Made by a program: the position numbers and the translations under genes. This document shows positions 22,908 to 33,538 of a stretch of DNA of 64,000 bases, in pieces (the first letter of the stretch is position 1; each line of letters starts with the position of its first letter). Source of the DNA: Ceratopteris richardii (lineage: Eukaryota; Streptophyta; Polypodiopsida; Polypodiales; Pteridaceae); the NCBI GenBank assembly GCA_020310875.1, contig CM035433.1, positions 110,740,806 to 110,804,805 on the forward strand. The letters run 5' to 3'. A model generated the notes under the pieces. That model was not told the DNA's origin. It ran no database searches and worked only from the letters and a program-made list of their open reading frames with translations.

Positions 22908-23873
22908 ACTTTGCGTGACAGCAAATTAGATGCACCTATGTCATATCGTACTCGTTCAGGCTCTCATAGTACCTCCTTTGCATCATATTGCTTTGCTATG
23001 GCTGCATCTAGTCTCTGTGATGAGAATGAGCCTGTTTCTTTTGATGAAGCACAAAACTCAGAAAATTGGATGGCTGCTATGCAATCTGAATATGATGCTA
23101 TAATGAAGAATGGTACATGGTCTTTATGTGACTTGCCTCCTGGCAAGAAGGCCATTGGCACTAAGTGGGTATACAAGCTGAAGCGTAAACCTGATGGTAC
23201 AGTTGAGAGGTATAAGGCTAGGCTTGTTGCAAAGGGTTATGCGCAGGAAAGAGGCATTGATTTTGATGAGACCTTTGCACCTACATGCCCTATGACTACT
23301 GTTCGGAGCATTTGTGCACTTGCAGCCCATCATGGTTGGAATGTACATCAGTTGGACATTAAAACAACATTTCTGAATGGTGACTTGCATGAAGAAGTGT
23401 ATGTTTTTCAGCCCCGTGGCTTTGTGCAGAAAGGGCATGAAAACCAGGTGTGCAGGTTAAAGAAGGCGTTATATGGTTTAAAGCAAGCACCACGTGCTTG
23501 GTATGAGAAAATACATGCCTATCTGATTGCAGATGGTTTTGAGAACAGTCCAACTGAAAGCACCTTATATGTTAAGCGTGCTAATGATGTGCTTTTGATC
23601 ATTGTTGTCTATGTAGACGACATGCAGCTCACTGGTCCTCTTGAGAAGCATATTGCTGATTTCAAGGCTGATTTGCATGCCTCATTTGAGATGTCTGATT
23701 TGGGGCATTTGCATCACTATTTAGGCATTCAGTTTATGCAAGTTGATGGTGGAATGGCTTTGTGTCAAACGAAATATATTGACACATTATTGCAGCGTTT
23801 TGGCCTTGAAGACTGTAAGCCTATTGCCACTCCTATGGAGACAGGTTTACGATTGAGTCTTCATGATGCTTGA
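22908..23873 (+). pseudogene. copia reverse transcriptase
   Basis: Open for 320 codons. Motifs in order: [20 protein letters not shown] (near residue 48), [86 protein letters not shown] (catalytic YVDD intact) and [20 protein letters not shown]. It ends at TGA 23871 where about 0.3 kb, present in the other copies, has been lost. The catalytic core looks intact but lies downstream of five disruptions. Confidence 0.92.
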
Positions 23874-24244
23874 GCAAGAAGCAGCCTACTGTGGCCACTT
23901 CGAGTTGTGAGGCTGAGTATAGGGCAGCTTTCACAGCGATTGTTGAGTGTGTGTGGCTTAGACGCCTTATGGCTGATTTGGGTGTTGGCCAGTCTTCTCC
24001 CACCACCATCTTCACTGATAGTCAGAGCGCATTGGCAGTTGCGAGGAACCTTGTGTTCCATGCTCGCACTAAGCACATTGAGGTGCATTATCACTATGTC
24101 AGGGAGAGGTTCTCTACTGGGGAGATCAGCTTGGCATATGTGCCCATGCAGGAGAACATTGCAGACCTTTTCACGAAGGCTCTGCCTAGGGAGAAGTTTG
24201 AAGCTTTTCGCAAAGCTTTGGGCTTACTTCCTTTTGTGGAGTGA
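23874..24244 (+). pseudogene. copia RNase H (N-terminal part deleted)
   Basis: Begins at the deletion junction: SKKQPTVATSSCEAEYRAAF, then WLRRLMADLG, FTDSQSALAVARN, TKHIEVHYHYVRERFSTGEI and IADLFTKALPREKFEAFRKA. The CEAEYR glutamate and the TDSQSA aspartate remain. The preceding part with the first catalytic Asp (DPDWVG in the host element near 16230) is missing, and the frame differs from reverse transcriptase. The short shared GAG at the junction suggests microhomology-mediated loss. Confidence 0.88.
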
Positions 24245-24309
24245 TTTCCACATAGCTCGGCACTTCCTTATACATGAGTGCCAGCTCCTTGTTCACCGCA
24301 TCACTCCCA

Positions 24310-24316
24310 GGGGGGA
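24310..24316 (+). promoter_or_regulatory. Polypurine tract
   Basis: GGGGGGA two bases before the 3' LTR start. Confidence 0.85.
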
Positions 24317-24318
24317 TT

Positions 24319-24548
24319 TGTTGATATATTTAGGTAGTGATGTGTGTGAACACTCTAGGACCGCCGGGGCACTTTTTTTGCTCTTTAGGAGGTTTTTTTC
24401 CCCCGGCTTGTATATACGCCTATTGCCCTAATGGGCTACTTATCTTTGTACATTCTCTAGTAATACATTCAGTCTTGTGTGTTGTGCTCCAAGCTTCTTC
24501 TTCTTCCTTGTGCTGTTCGCGTGCTTCCGCAAACGTCTAACTCCAACA
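24319..24548 (+). repeat. 3' LTR, nested copia
   Basis: 230 bp, TGTTGATAT...CCAACA; compared with 19807-20036 the differences cluster in the T/C run near 24372 and near the 3' edge. Confidence 0.95.
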
Positions 24549-24956
24549 CAGTCCATAGAATCACCTTCATTCATGTGCTCACTCTCCAAATGTTTTTGGA
24601 GGTAATCAACACGAGCCTCATTCCTAGCGTTTGATAGACAAAGCTATCAATGCATGTGCCTGGGCATCTCTGCCATCCCAGCGAATCTGCTTTGTAGTAG
24701 GTGCAGTAGAGACAGCAACACGAATAGGAATCTACGGAATATCATCTTCGACACCATCTTCATCAGCTCCAGCACCTGTATTTGCAGTACCTGTAGTTAG
24801 AGGTGTAACATGACGTCTTTCAACACCCTGCACAATGTTCCACAATCCTTTTGCAACCAATACATGTCGCATCATATAAGCCCATAATGGGTAGTTGGTA
24901 CCTTCCAACTTATCCTCAACAGCCCATATTTGGAATACATCACTGCTTTCAACCAT
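24549..24956 (-). pseudogene. copia gag N part of the host element
   Basis: Starts MVESSDVFQIWAVEDKLEG at 24956 and runs through NYPLWAYMMRHVLVAKGLWN to LESEHMNEGDSMD, where the nested copia entered. It lacks about 80 bp (near 24626) present in sibling copies, between NEARV-like and IALSIK-like segments, which shifts the frame. Confidence 0.85.
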
Positions 24957-25220
24957 GGTTAGTGACTAAAATACCTTGATGCAGAAAATTGACTATATCT
25001 CAAAAAGTTGAATAGAACTGCCCAGACAAGTTCTGCTAGACTTGTAGCAGACTTCGAGACGCTTAAACTAGCGAATAGAAACTGGTATATACCTTTGGCA
25101 CAAAAAGAGAAAATAGCCTGCATAAGCACTACGATAGTGCATTCGGAGGCCGAAACGAGCTCAGATTCTAAGACTACAAACGGAGGAGTGTCAATGGCAC
25201 CCTAGATGAAGCTACGACCT

Positions 25221-25232
25221 GCTCTGATACCA
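25221..25232 (-). promoter_or_regulatory. Primer binding site of the host family-1 copia
   Basis: Plus-strand GCTCTGATACCA is the exact complement of TGGTATCAGAGC, two bases from the 5' LTR. Confidence 0.93.
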
Positions 25233-25234
25233 AT

Positions 25235-25466
25235 TGTTGGAGTTAGACGTCTACGGAAGCACGCGAACAACACAAGGAAGAAGAAGAAGCTTGGAGCACA
25301 AACACACAATATTGAATGTATTACTAGAGAATGTACAAAGATAAGTAGCCCATTCGGGAAATAGGCGTATATACAAGCCAGGGGAAAAAAAAACTCCTAA
25401 AGAGGGAAAAAAGTACCCCGGTGGTCCTAGTGTGTTCACACACATGACTACCTAAATATATCAACA
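25235..25466 (-). repeat. 5' LTR, family-1 copia (host element)
   Basis: 232 bp; plus-strand edges TGTTGGAGTTAGACG and TATATCAACA, followed by the CCACT duplication. Confidence 0.93.
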
Positions 25467-25749
25467 CCACTTCCATTAAGATTAGGAGTATTTTGTTCAC
25501 GAGAGACTTAAAACCACATCAACTCTCATGGGAAGATAAAGACTGACACAATGATGCAATTTTGACATTTTTGGAAAAATGGAAAGACTTGCATCAATTA
25601 AAAAATACCCTTGAATCCTATCAAGTCTTAGAAACAAGTTTCTCAATTGGGCCTACAGATTTTAAATGGTTGATGAGACCCAAAGGAATTTCAAGGGATT
25701 CCTGAAACTTGGAGCTAATTCATGAAACTCTTTAAAAAATAATTCCTAC

Positions 25750-26680
25750 CAAAACACGAAGATGAGAGAAACTGGGAAGAGTGGGACAAGGTCCTTCGAC
25801 AAGGTCCTTGTACATTTCTCATTATTGAGAAATAGTTCTAAATCTTCAAAACCTAGATGATTTTCATAAAGTAAGAGGTTTCATCTATGCCCTCGACAAG
25901 CAGATCAAACATGAAGTGAAGAGAACTACTTCAAAAACTTTAGAAGATGATAATGTTAGCACATATCTATGAGGATCATGCTAAAACTAGAACACGGTCA
26001 TTTCATCTTGTCAGGGAAATAAAAACTTCAAAAGAGTTAAAAGAAATTTAAGCACTTTCAATAAAGAAGACTTTCCCACTCCTAGAATCTAATGGCCAAG
26101 ACTTGACTCTGAGGTCTAGGAGAAAGGAAAAGTTGAAAACTTTGCTTTAAAGGCCTAAATCAAGAACATGGTAGTAAAACCTATATTGCAAGAGGTCAAC
26201 AAAAAGCAACCCGTGAAGAGAAAGGGAAAGATAAGACTCAAATCCACTTAGTCCAAACTCTAAATCTTCAAAATGATAAAATTGTGAAAGACATGGAGGT
26301 CTTACATGAAGACAATATGTGTAAATGTTCTTTGTCTGATTCAATGTGGGTCAAAAATTAGTTTGGAGCTCATGAATTAATCAAACATCATGCCTACATA
26401 AGAGAGGAAAAGGTGAGATTCATGATAGACAACTCGACCACCCATAATTTCCTAAACGAGTGACTCGTGAAGAAATTAAAGTTACCCCAACAGAAGTCAT
26501 CACACTAGTTTATAGTATCCATGATGCAAGGCCAAGACAAGAAAGTCTGGGATACAATGATTTGTGATCTAGAAATAGAGTTCAAGTTTATAAGAATAAA
26601 TGTGACTTTGAGATCATGCACATGGACAGAAGTGATGTGATTTTGGGTAGGGAGTGGCTTTGGAGCTTAGGCAAAACACT
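25750..26680 (+). pseudogene. gypsy gag and protease remnant
   Basis: A gag core reads LDDFHKVRGFIYALDKQIK then HEVKRTTSKTLEDDNVSTYL near 25850-25970, followed by a long basic linker. Protease reads VRFMIDNSTTHNFLNE near 26412-26460, where the catalytic D-S/T-G has become DNS. Later NVTLRSC and WVGSGFGA-like readings in shifted frames fit the end of the protease (normally ILGxxWL). Stops are frequent. Confidence 0.7.
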
Positions 26681-27049
26681 CAAAAGAGGTTGTCAATTCA
26701 ATACTTTGGAATTTGATAAGAATGGAATTTGTTACCTAATACAAGGGGAACATGATGTGTTGAGTACCCACTTGAATTCAAGTATGGAATGAAAATAAAA
26801 CTTGTAAATATGCAAAAAGTACAAGTTTTTATGATACTTTACACTGATGTAAAAGATGTTTGTAATATGAAGCCAGTTCCTTATGTCTTATCTTCGTTAT
26901 CTAGTTGGAAAGGTATAAATCTAAGTTTTTAATGAATAATTATCAGGATGTTTTTTCTAGAAGAACTTTCCCATGGCTTACCTCCTTCTCATCAGCAAAT
27001 CGATCATGCTATAGACTTTCTCCCATGAGCTAAGCCTATATGTAAATAG

Positions 27050-27777
27050 ACTCCCATATTTCAAATAAGCTAAAGTAGAGAAACAACTAAAGGAATACTT
27101 GAATAAGGGACTCATTGAGCCAAGCCATTCTCCCTCTATAGCACCCATTCTCTTAGTTAAGAAAAAAGATGGATCAATGAGATTATGCATTGAATATCAA
27201 GTTTTAAATAAAGTGATCATCAAGAATAAATATCCAATGCCCCAAATTGATGATTTATTTGATCAATTAAAAGTGGCTAAAATATTTTTAGATCTTCATC
27301 TCCATCAAGGATACCATCGAATTAGAATTAGATCTGAAGATGTTTCTAAAACAACTTTCAGAACTAAATGCGGGCATTTTTTATTTTTAGTCATACCTTC
27401 TGGACTAATTGACACTAATGAACATCATACTAAGACCTTATTTGGAAAATTTTGTAGTTGACTTTTTTTATGACATTCTTATCTATAGTAAAGATGCAGT
27501 TTCTCACTTAAAACATTTGGAAAGAATGTTCCAACTTCTAAGAGAAAATAAACTGTTTGGAAAAGAAGATAAGTGCAAACTCTTTTTAGTAGAAATGAAA
27601 TATATTGGGCACATTAAATCAAAAAAAGGAATTCAAGTAGATCTTGAAAAGATCAAAGTTATTCTCAGCTGTTCTCACCCTAAATCCATTACAAAACTTC
27701 AAAGCTTTTTTATGCTTAGCATGATACTACATAAATCTTATGACAAACTTTACAAAAATCTTAATCTGTTTATTTGA
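27050..27777 (+). pseudogene. gypsy reverse transcriptase
   Basis: [20 protein letters not shown] and [20 protein letters not shown] with [14 protein letters not shown] are Ty3/gypsy reverse transcriptase motifs at 27105-27270. Next comes [21 protein letters not shown] shift near 27410-27460 leads to the active-site region, DFFYDILIYSKD, in which YxDD has become FYDI. It continues GHIKSKKGIQVDLEKIKVIL. The gene is inactive. Confidence 0.85.
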
Positions 27778-28354
27778 GAAATTAAAGGGAAAACCTAAGA
27801 GCCTTAACTGGGAGAAAGCATAGGCTGAAAGTATGGAAGGACTTAAGAAAGCCTTAGCTTTGGTCCCAATTCTACAAATAGTAGATCCAAATGAACCTTT
27901 TGTAGCTAGAACACATGGTCGTGACCTATCAATCAAAGCTCTATTAAACCAAAATGGTGAGTAAATTGCTTTTCAAAGTCAAAAGCTAAACTTAGCTCAA
28001 AGAAATCATCTCTCTGTGAAAAAGAGCTTTATGCCATTGTCTATGCTCTAAAAGAATGGAGAAATTACTTCTTTGGCACCAAGGTGACTATAGATATTGA
28101 CCAAGCAGTTATCAAATGGTTTGCAAACCAATATGAGCTATCAAGTAGAAGAGTAAGTCAGGCGGAAATACTTCAAAATTTGACTATGAACTTTGATATA
28201 GAAGAGAAAAATTCAATGTAGTGGTAGATTCATTCAATAGAATGCTAATGTTGAATTCTCTGAGTTTCATACAAATTTCTAGTGAATTAGTAAGATTAAT
28301 GAAAGGCAACTATTGGGAAGATACAAGATTTAAAGAAGCCTAGAAGAAGGTACC
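27778..28354 (+). pseudogene. gypsy RNase H remnant
   Basis: In mixed frames the reading gives SLNWEK, FVARTHGRDLSIKALLNQNG, LNLAQRNHLSVKKELYAIVY, ALKEWRNYFFGTKVTIDIDQ and QAEILQNLTMNFDIE. This is the gypsy RNase H with its usual connection toward integrase. It is cut at 28354 by the copia insertion. Confidence 0.8.
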
Positions 28355-28587
28355 TTTTGGAGTTAGATGTTTGTGGAAACACATGAACAACACAAGGAAC
28401 AAGGAGAAGCTTGGAGCACAACACATAATACTGAATGTATTATCATTAGAATGTACAAAGATAAGTAACTGAGTAGGGATATAGGTTTATATATAATCCC
28501 GAGAAAAAAAAAACCTCCTAAAGAGAGAAAAAACTGCAACAGTGGTTGTAGTGTGTTTAGACACATCACCACCTAAATATATCAACA
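28355..28587 (-). repeat. 3' LTR, family-1 copia
   Basis: 233 bp; the left edge has decayed to TTTTGGAGTTAGATG, the right edge is TATATCAACA. Confidence 0.9.
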
Positions 28588-28671
28588 AATTCCCCTTGGG
28601 AGTGATGCACTGAATAAGGAGCTGGCACTCATGTATAAGGAAGTGTCAAGCTATGTGGAATCAATCCACAA

Positions 28672-29199
28672 AAGGAAGTAAGCCCAAAGCTTTGCGAAAA
28701 TTGTTAAGCTTCTCCCTACACATAGCCTTCGTGAAAAGGTCTACAATTTTCTCCTACATGGGCACATATGCCAAGCTAATCTCTCCATCAGAGAACCTCT
28801 CTCTGAACGAGGATAATTCACCTCAATGTGCTTAGTGCGAGAATGGAACACAGAGTTCCTCACAACTTCCAATGCACTCTGAGAGCCAGTGAAGATGGTG
28901 CTGGGAAAAGACTAAACAACACCCAAATCAGCCATAAGGTGTCTAAGCCATACACACTCAAGAGTCTCTATGAAAGTTGCCCTATACTTAGCCTCATAAC
29001 TAGAAGTGGGTAGAGTAGGCTCCTTCTTGCTCAACCAAGATATGTAAGCTACCAAGCATGAAGCAAAAACCACTAGTGGAGACACAAGTGTCATAGCAAC
29101 CAGCCTAGTCAAAGTAAAAAGAAACATGCAAATTTGGTGGAAGTGATCCCCCCTTGGGATAAATGTACCCGAGTACCAGTCAAGTAGAAAAAGATGCAC
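28672..29199 (-). pseudogene. copia RNase H remnant
   Basis: Minus-strand readings YISWLSKKEPTLPTSSYEAK and ECVWLRHLMADLG match the RNase H of sibling copies, with the CEAEYR glutamate box altered to YEAKYR. The end of pol near 28760-28680 is visible only in pieces (INLFTKAM-like). Several shifts. Confidence 0.75.
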
Positions 29200-29420
29200 T
29201 TAATCACATACCAATGCTTGACACCTGGGCAATGCATAAATCTGCTCATCTATGAGAGAGCAAAATGAATATTTGGCCAAGTAATGCATAAGTAAATCAA
29301 GCATCCAACAACTTACTGATAGAAAACAATATCAAATGCTTCTCCAACATCATGAAGACTCAATCGTAAACATGTCTCCATACGAGTGGCAATAGGTTTA
29401 TAGTCTTCAAGGCCAAAGTG

Positions 29421-30329
29421 CTACAATAACGTGTCAATATATTTTTTTTGACACAAAGTTATTCCGCCATCAACTTGCATAAACTCAATGCCCAAATAAT
29501 GATGCAAATGCCCCAAATTAGACATCTCAAATGAGGCATGCAAATCAGCCTTAAAATCAACAATATCCTTCTCGTGAGGACCAATGAGCAACATGTCATC
29601 AACATACACAACAATGATCAGAAGTATCTCATTAGCACGCTTAACATATAAGGTGCTTTCAGTTGGACTCTTCTCAAAACCATTTGCAATCAGATAGGCA
29701 TGTATCTTTTCATACAAAGCACGTGGTGCTTGCTTTAAACCATATAATGCCTTCTTTAACGTGCACACATGGTTTTCATGCCCTTTTTGAACAAAGCCAT
29801 GAGGTTGAAAAACATACACTTCTTCATGCAAGTTACCATTCAAAAATGTTGTTTTAATGTCCAACTAATGTACATTCTAACCATGTTGAGCTGCAAGTGC
29901 ACAGATGCTACGAATAGTAGTCTTTTGGCAAGTAGGTGCAAAGGTTTCATCAAAATCAATACCTCTTTCCTACGCATAGCCCTTTGCAACAAGCCTAGTC
30001 TTATACCTGTCAACTGTTCCATTAGGTTTATGCTTCAGCTTGTATACCCACTTAGTGCCAATGGCCTTCTTGCCAGGAGGCAAGTCACATAAAGACCAGA
30101 TACCATTTTTCATGATAGCATCATATTCAGATTGCATTGCAGCCATCCAATGTTCAGAATTTTGTGCTTGATCAAACAAAATAGGCTCATTCTCATCACA
30201 GAGACTAGAGGCAGTCATAGCATAGCAATCTGATGCAAAAGAGGCACTATGAGAGCCTAAAGGAGTACGGTATGATAGAGGTGCATCTAATTTGCTATCA
30301 TGCAAAGTCTGCAATAGCCATTTTGGCAT
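29421..30329 (-). pseudogene. copia reverse transcriptase
   Basis: [30 protein letters not shown], then after a stop [48 protein letters not shown] (catalytic YVDD intact) and [17 protein letters not shown]. Stops near 29865 and 29970 and a shift break the frame. Confidence 0.85.
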
Positions 30330-30529
30330 AGTTTTTGTGTCTTCAATATGAGGTCTCTCATCAATAAGTGCATCATGTAAATCTGCATAAGAAATAGAAT
30401 GATCTACACCATCACATGAAACCTATAAAGGCTCAAAAGTTGCCTCGTTAGGACCAGCACTAGATTGTCCACCCGTAAAAAGAGGCAAAAAAGTATCATA
30501 CATGTCTTTGGAGCTAACAAATGTCTCCT

Positions 30530-31942
30530 TCATACATGAAAGTAAAGGTTGAATAACATCTCCACAAAAACAACATCACGGCTAACCAAAATGTGTTCAG
30601 TATGTGGATGATACAGATGATAGCCTTTGCTTTGAGAACTGTACCCAATAGAAATACATTTTACTCGTTTATCATCCAATTTCCTGTGATGTTGTTCATG
30701 CACTAATGCATGTGCCAAATAACCAAAATCATGGAGATGAACTATAGATGGATTGCAACCATTCCTAGCATCATATGGACTGATCAATTGCAGTGATTTA
30801 GTGGGAGACCTTTTAAGTACATATGCTGCACACATGATAGCCTGAAACTAGAAACTATGTGGTAAAGCCTGACTTTTGACCATAGACCTTGCCATCTCCA
30901 TTAGTGACCTATTCTTCCCTTCAACAACTCCATTCTATTGAGGTGTATACGGCACTGTACACTAATGTCTTATCCCACATTCAGACAGAAATGCATTAAC
31001 ATCAAAAGACATATATTCCCCCCTCGATCAAAATAGAGGGTGCCCATTTTACATGCTCATAGCTTTCAGACAAAACCAAAAACTTTTGGAAGCACATAAA
31101 CACATCGGACTTTGCTTTGAGTGGACATACCCATGCATGCCTAGAAAAATCATCAAAAGTCACGAAGTAAAGACAATTTCCAAAAGAAGGTGCCTGCATA
31201 GGACCACAGACATCATTATGTACAAGCTGCGGATTCTGAGTAGCCCAAACGGAACCATCTTTTGGAAAGGAGGAACAGTAGATTTTGCCCAAAATACAAC
31301 CTTCAAAGATATGTTTTCTAGGTGCCTCAAGTTTGGGCAAAGAGGACACCATTTCAGATTTTTGAAGGCCTAGTAGAATAGCAAAGTTCAGATGACCAAA
31401 GCATGCATGCCAAAGCTTTGCACCTGACATATCCTGAGAATCATGTACTACACATGCTGAATCACTCATAGATCTTTCATAGTCTATGAGCTTATACAAC
31501 CCATGATATAAATGCTAGAAGCAATAATCATGTCGCCATTTTAGAGATCATGAAATGTACGTTTGGCACCAAAAAAATTCATAACCAAGGCAATATTGGC
31601 TAATACTGAAAATGATAACATATTTTTCTTGATCCTTGACACAAATAAAGCATCTTACAAGGTGAAAGAACTACCATCAATAGTATTCAGAATGATCTTA
31701 CTAACTCCCATGATAGGATAAGAGGAGTTGTTAGCACATTTGATAGTATTCCCTATAGGGGCAGGTTGAAGTGAAGTGAAAAAACTAAGCTACAAGGTAA
31801 TATGTTTGGTTGCCCCACTATCAAAGTACAAAACATCTAAGTCTATTGGAGACACACAATGCTCAGGAGAAGATGGGTCAAAGCTACAAACAATAGTAAA
31901 TGCCCATTCTTCATTCTGCACAAGATTAGCTCACTCTGTTTT
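30530..31942 (-). pseudogene. copia protease remnant, pre-integrase and integrase
   Basis: From the inserted gypsy-type element leftwards: a protease remnant (near 31850-31790), pre-integrase AKLWHACFGHLNFAILLGLQ at about 31420, IFEGCILGKI (Cys pair), HNDVCGPMQAPSFGNCLYF (first Asp) and LIEGG instead of SDRGGE around the second Asp. It then shows KSLQLISPYDARNGCNPSI and KGYHLYHPHTEHILVSRDVV. Frames are broken near 31499, 31002 and 30835. Confidence 0.82.
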
Positions 31943-32163
31943 TATTGTATGCTTTTCCTGCTCTTGCTCTCCTCATCGTTCGACGTCTTACGCGCATACA
32001 CAGAGAATTTCCTTAGTTCGACCACCTGACCATGTCCGAGCCGTCTCTTTTTTGGCGTGAGTCATTCAAGACTCCCTCTTTCCCCCTTCTACGATGTGGG
32101 TATCATACCCTCGGTGATGCCATCTGGCATTCTCTAAAAAACTCCCATAAACATCATGTGACC
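31943..32163 (-). repeat. 3' LTR of the gutted gypsy-type element
   Basis: Plus-strand TATTGTATGCTTTTCC to CATCATGTGACC; over 95% similar by eye to 33312-33533. Confidence 0.8.
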
Positions 32164-33311
32164 TTTCCTTCCCCTTGAAAACATTTTCGTCCTCGAAAAT
32201 GCAGATGAAATGTGCCTAATGGTAGAAGAAAGTGCTCAGACTCCCCTAAACCCCATGTACTCTATGTACATGGTCATCTCTGTGTGTTGTTTCCCTGTAT
32301 CCTTCCCCTTAAGAAGTCTCATATGAGATCATCTCAAAGGTGGGAAACCGTCAAAGTGGTGCCTACTATCTCCCATGTACACTCAACCTCCAAACTATCA
32401 CTCCCATGACATGCAACATCATCCAAAGGACCTAAGTCCATATGATGTATCCTCTATGGAGTAATAATATGTAAAGGAAGTGTAAAAGTGTCAAACTTAT
32501 AAGCTTGATCATATCATAATGGAGATAATAAACCATAGAATCCTCTGAAGTATAGAACAAAGTCCCATAACAAGTGACTTTAAAACCATCTAAGATTAAA
32601 TGATTGATTGCCCTCATACCACTCTAGGTATTCCTAACCTTGAGTGTAATCACAAGTAATAGTTTAATCTAAACTACCTTGTGATCAATGCAAGTCCATC
32701 ATCCAGCTCAGGGCACTAAAATGCAATCTCTACATTTCAGCAACCAAGAAGTCTGTGGTTTCTCATCCATTACCTTTGGACTAAGTTCTATTGGAAGAGC
32801 ATCTATTGGCACTTGTGCAATCTCTAATATTTCTCTTCCCTGTAGTTTGCCATATGAATGCAGAAAGCATTCCCTTAGAGATTCAGATAATCCCTAATAC
32901 CCATCCTCCTAATTGATGCTCACACATCATACTCATGATGTAACATCAACTAAGAGTTTGGTACCCCAATAGGCTAGATATATCTCTATCTCCTATAAAC
33001 TCTAAAGAGAAGAGTCATAACTCTACTCCCAGTCTAAGTAATGTCAATAACTAGATCATCTCATCTAGTTAGAGACCATCACTGGCGTAACATAATGGCT
33101 CCTCTCTAGAGTCTCCATGTGAGATTCAATCTAACCATTATGATTAACTGATCTCCCTCTTGTCTTTGATAGAAGAGTGCCACTTCTATCTAGACAACCA
33201 GAATGAGAAAGTGAAACTCTCTCCATATCTCTCTCTATAATCTCCTCTAAGGAAAAGAGCTCTGGTAGTGGAATCTATCCCACTTTCCCTTTCCCTTTGG
33301 AAGAGACTTAT

Positions 33312-33533
33312 TATTGTATGCTTTTCCTGCTCTTGCTCTCCTCATCGTTCGACGTCTTATGCGCATACACAGAGAATTTCCTTAGCTCGACCACCCGACC
33401 ATGTCCGAGCCGTCTCTTTTTTGGCGTGAGTCATTGCAAGACTCCCTCTTTCCCCCTTCTACCAAGTGGGTATCATACCCTCGGTGATGCCATGTGGCAT
33501 TCTCTAAAAAACTCCCATAAACATCATGTGACA
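33312..33533 (-). repeat. 5' LTR of the gutted gypsy-type element
   Basis: 222 bp, plus-strand TATTGTATGCTTTTCC to CATCATGTGACA, followed by the GTTTT duplication. I could not identify a primer binding site next to it. Confidence 0.8.
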
Positions 33534-33538
33534 GTTTT

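Larger units (their letters stand above)
19807..24548 (+). mobile_element. Nested family-1 Ty1/copia element, opposite strand, younger
   Basis: Two 230 bp LTRs (19807-20036 and 24319-24548), primer binding site, gag-pol and polypurine tract on the plus strand. It interrupts the gag of the minus-strand host copia: host gag reads up to 24549 and resumes at 19806. Flanks are CAGTT and CAGTC, a 5 bp target duplication with one change. The LTRs differ at about 6 positions. Gag-pol has five stops, one frameshift and a deletion at the reverse transcriptase/RNase H junction. Confidence 0.95.
15472..25466 (-). mobile_element. Ty1/copia element (family 1), host of two later insertions
   Basis: Minus strand. 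LTRs at 25235-25466 (5') and 15472-15699 (3') end TGTTGATAT...CCAACA, with a perfect target duplication CCACT (15467-15471 and 25467-25471). Removing the opposite-strand copia (19807-24548) and the MITE (17035-17292) leaves about 5 kb. That remainder has gag, protease, pre-integrase, integrase, reverse transcriptase and RNase H in copia order. The LTRs differ at roughly 15 of 230 positions. Multiple stops, a YVDD-to-YVDN change and a changed RNase H glutamate make it inactive. Confidence 0.92.
25472..28354 (+). mobile_element. Ty3/gypsy body, left part (split by a copia at 28355)
   Basis: Plus-strand order gag, protease, reverse transcriptase, RNase H. The gypsy reading continues at 35079 after the copia insertion with an integrase N-terminal-like segment. 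Neither LTR is visible: the left edge is near the CCACT site and the right edge is overwritten by a copia fragment at 35188. Confidence 0.78.
31943..33533 (-). mobile_element. Small non-autonomous LTR element of gypsy type
   Basis: Direct repeats of about 221 bp at 31943-32163 and 33312-33533 enclose about 1.15 kb with no retroelement protein. Flanked by GTTTT duplications (31938-31942 and 33534-33538). On the minus strand a purine tract AAGGGGAAGGAAAG lies just before TGTCACATGATG, fixing the orientation. The preceding CGAGGACGAAAATG is the sequence typical of the end of plant gypsy elements. I read it as a gypsy derivative that lost pol yet inserted as an LTR unit. The end bases TG...TA are non-canonical. 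Confidence 0.78.
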
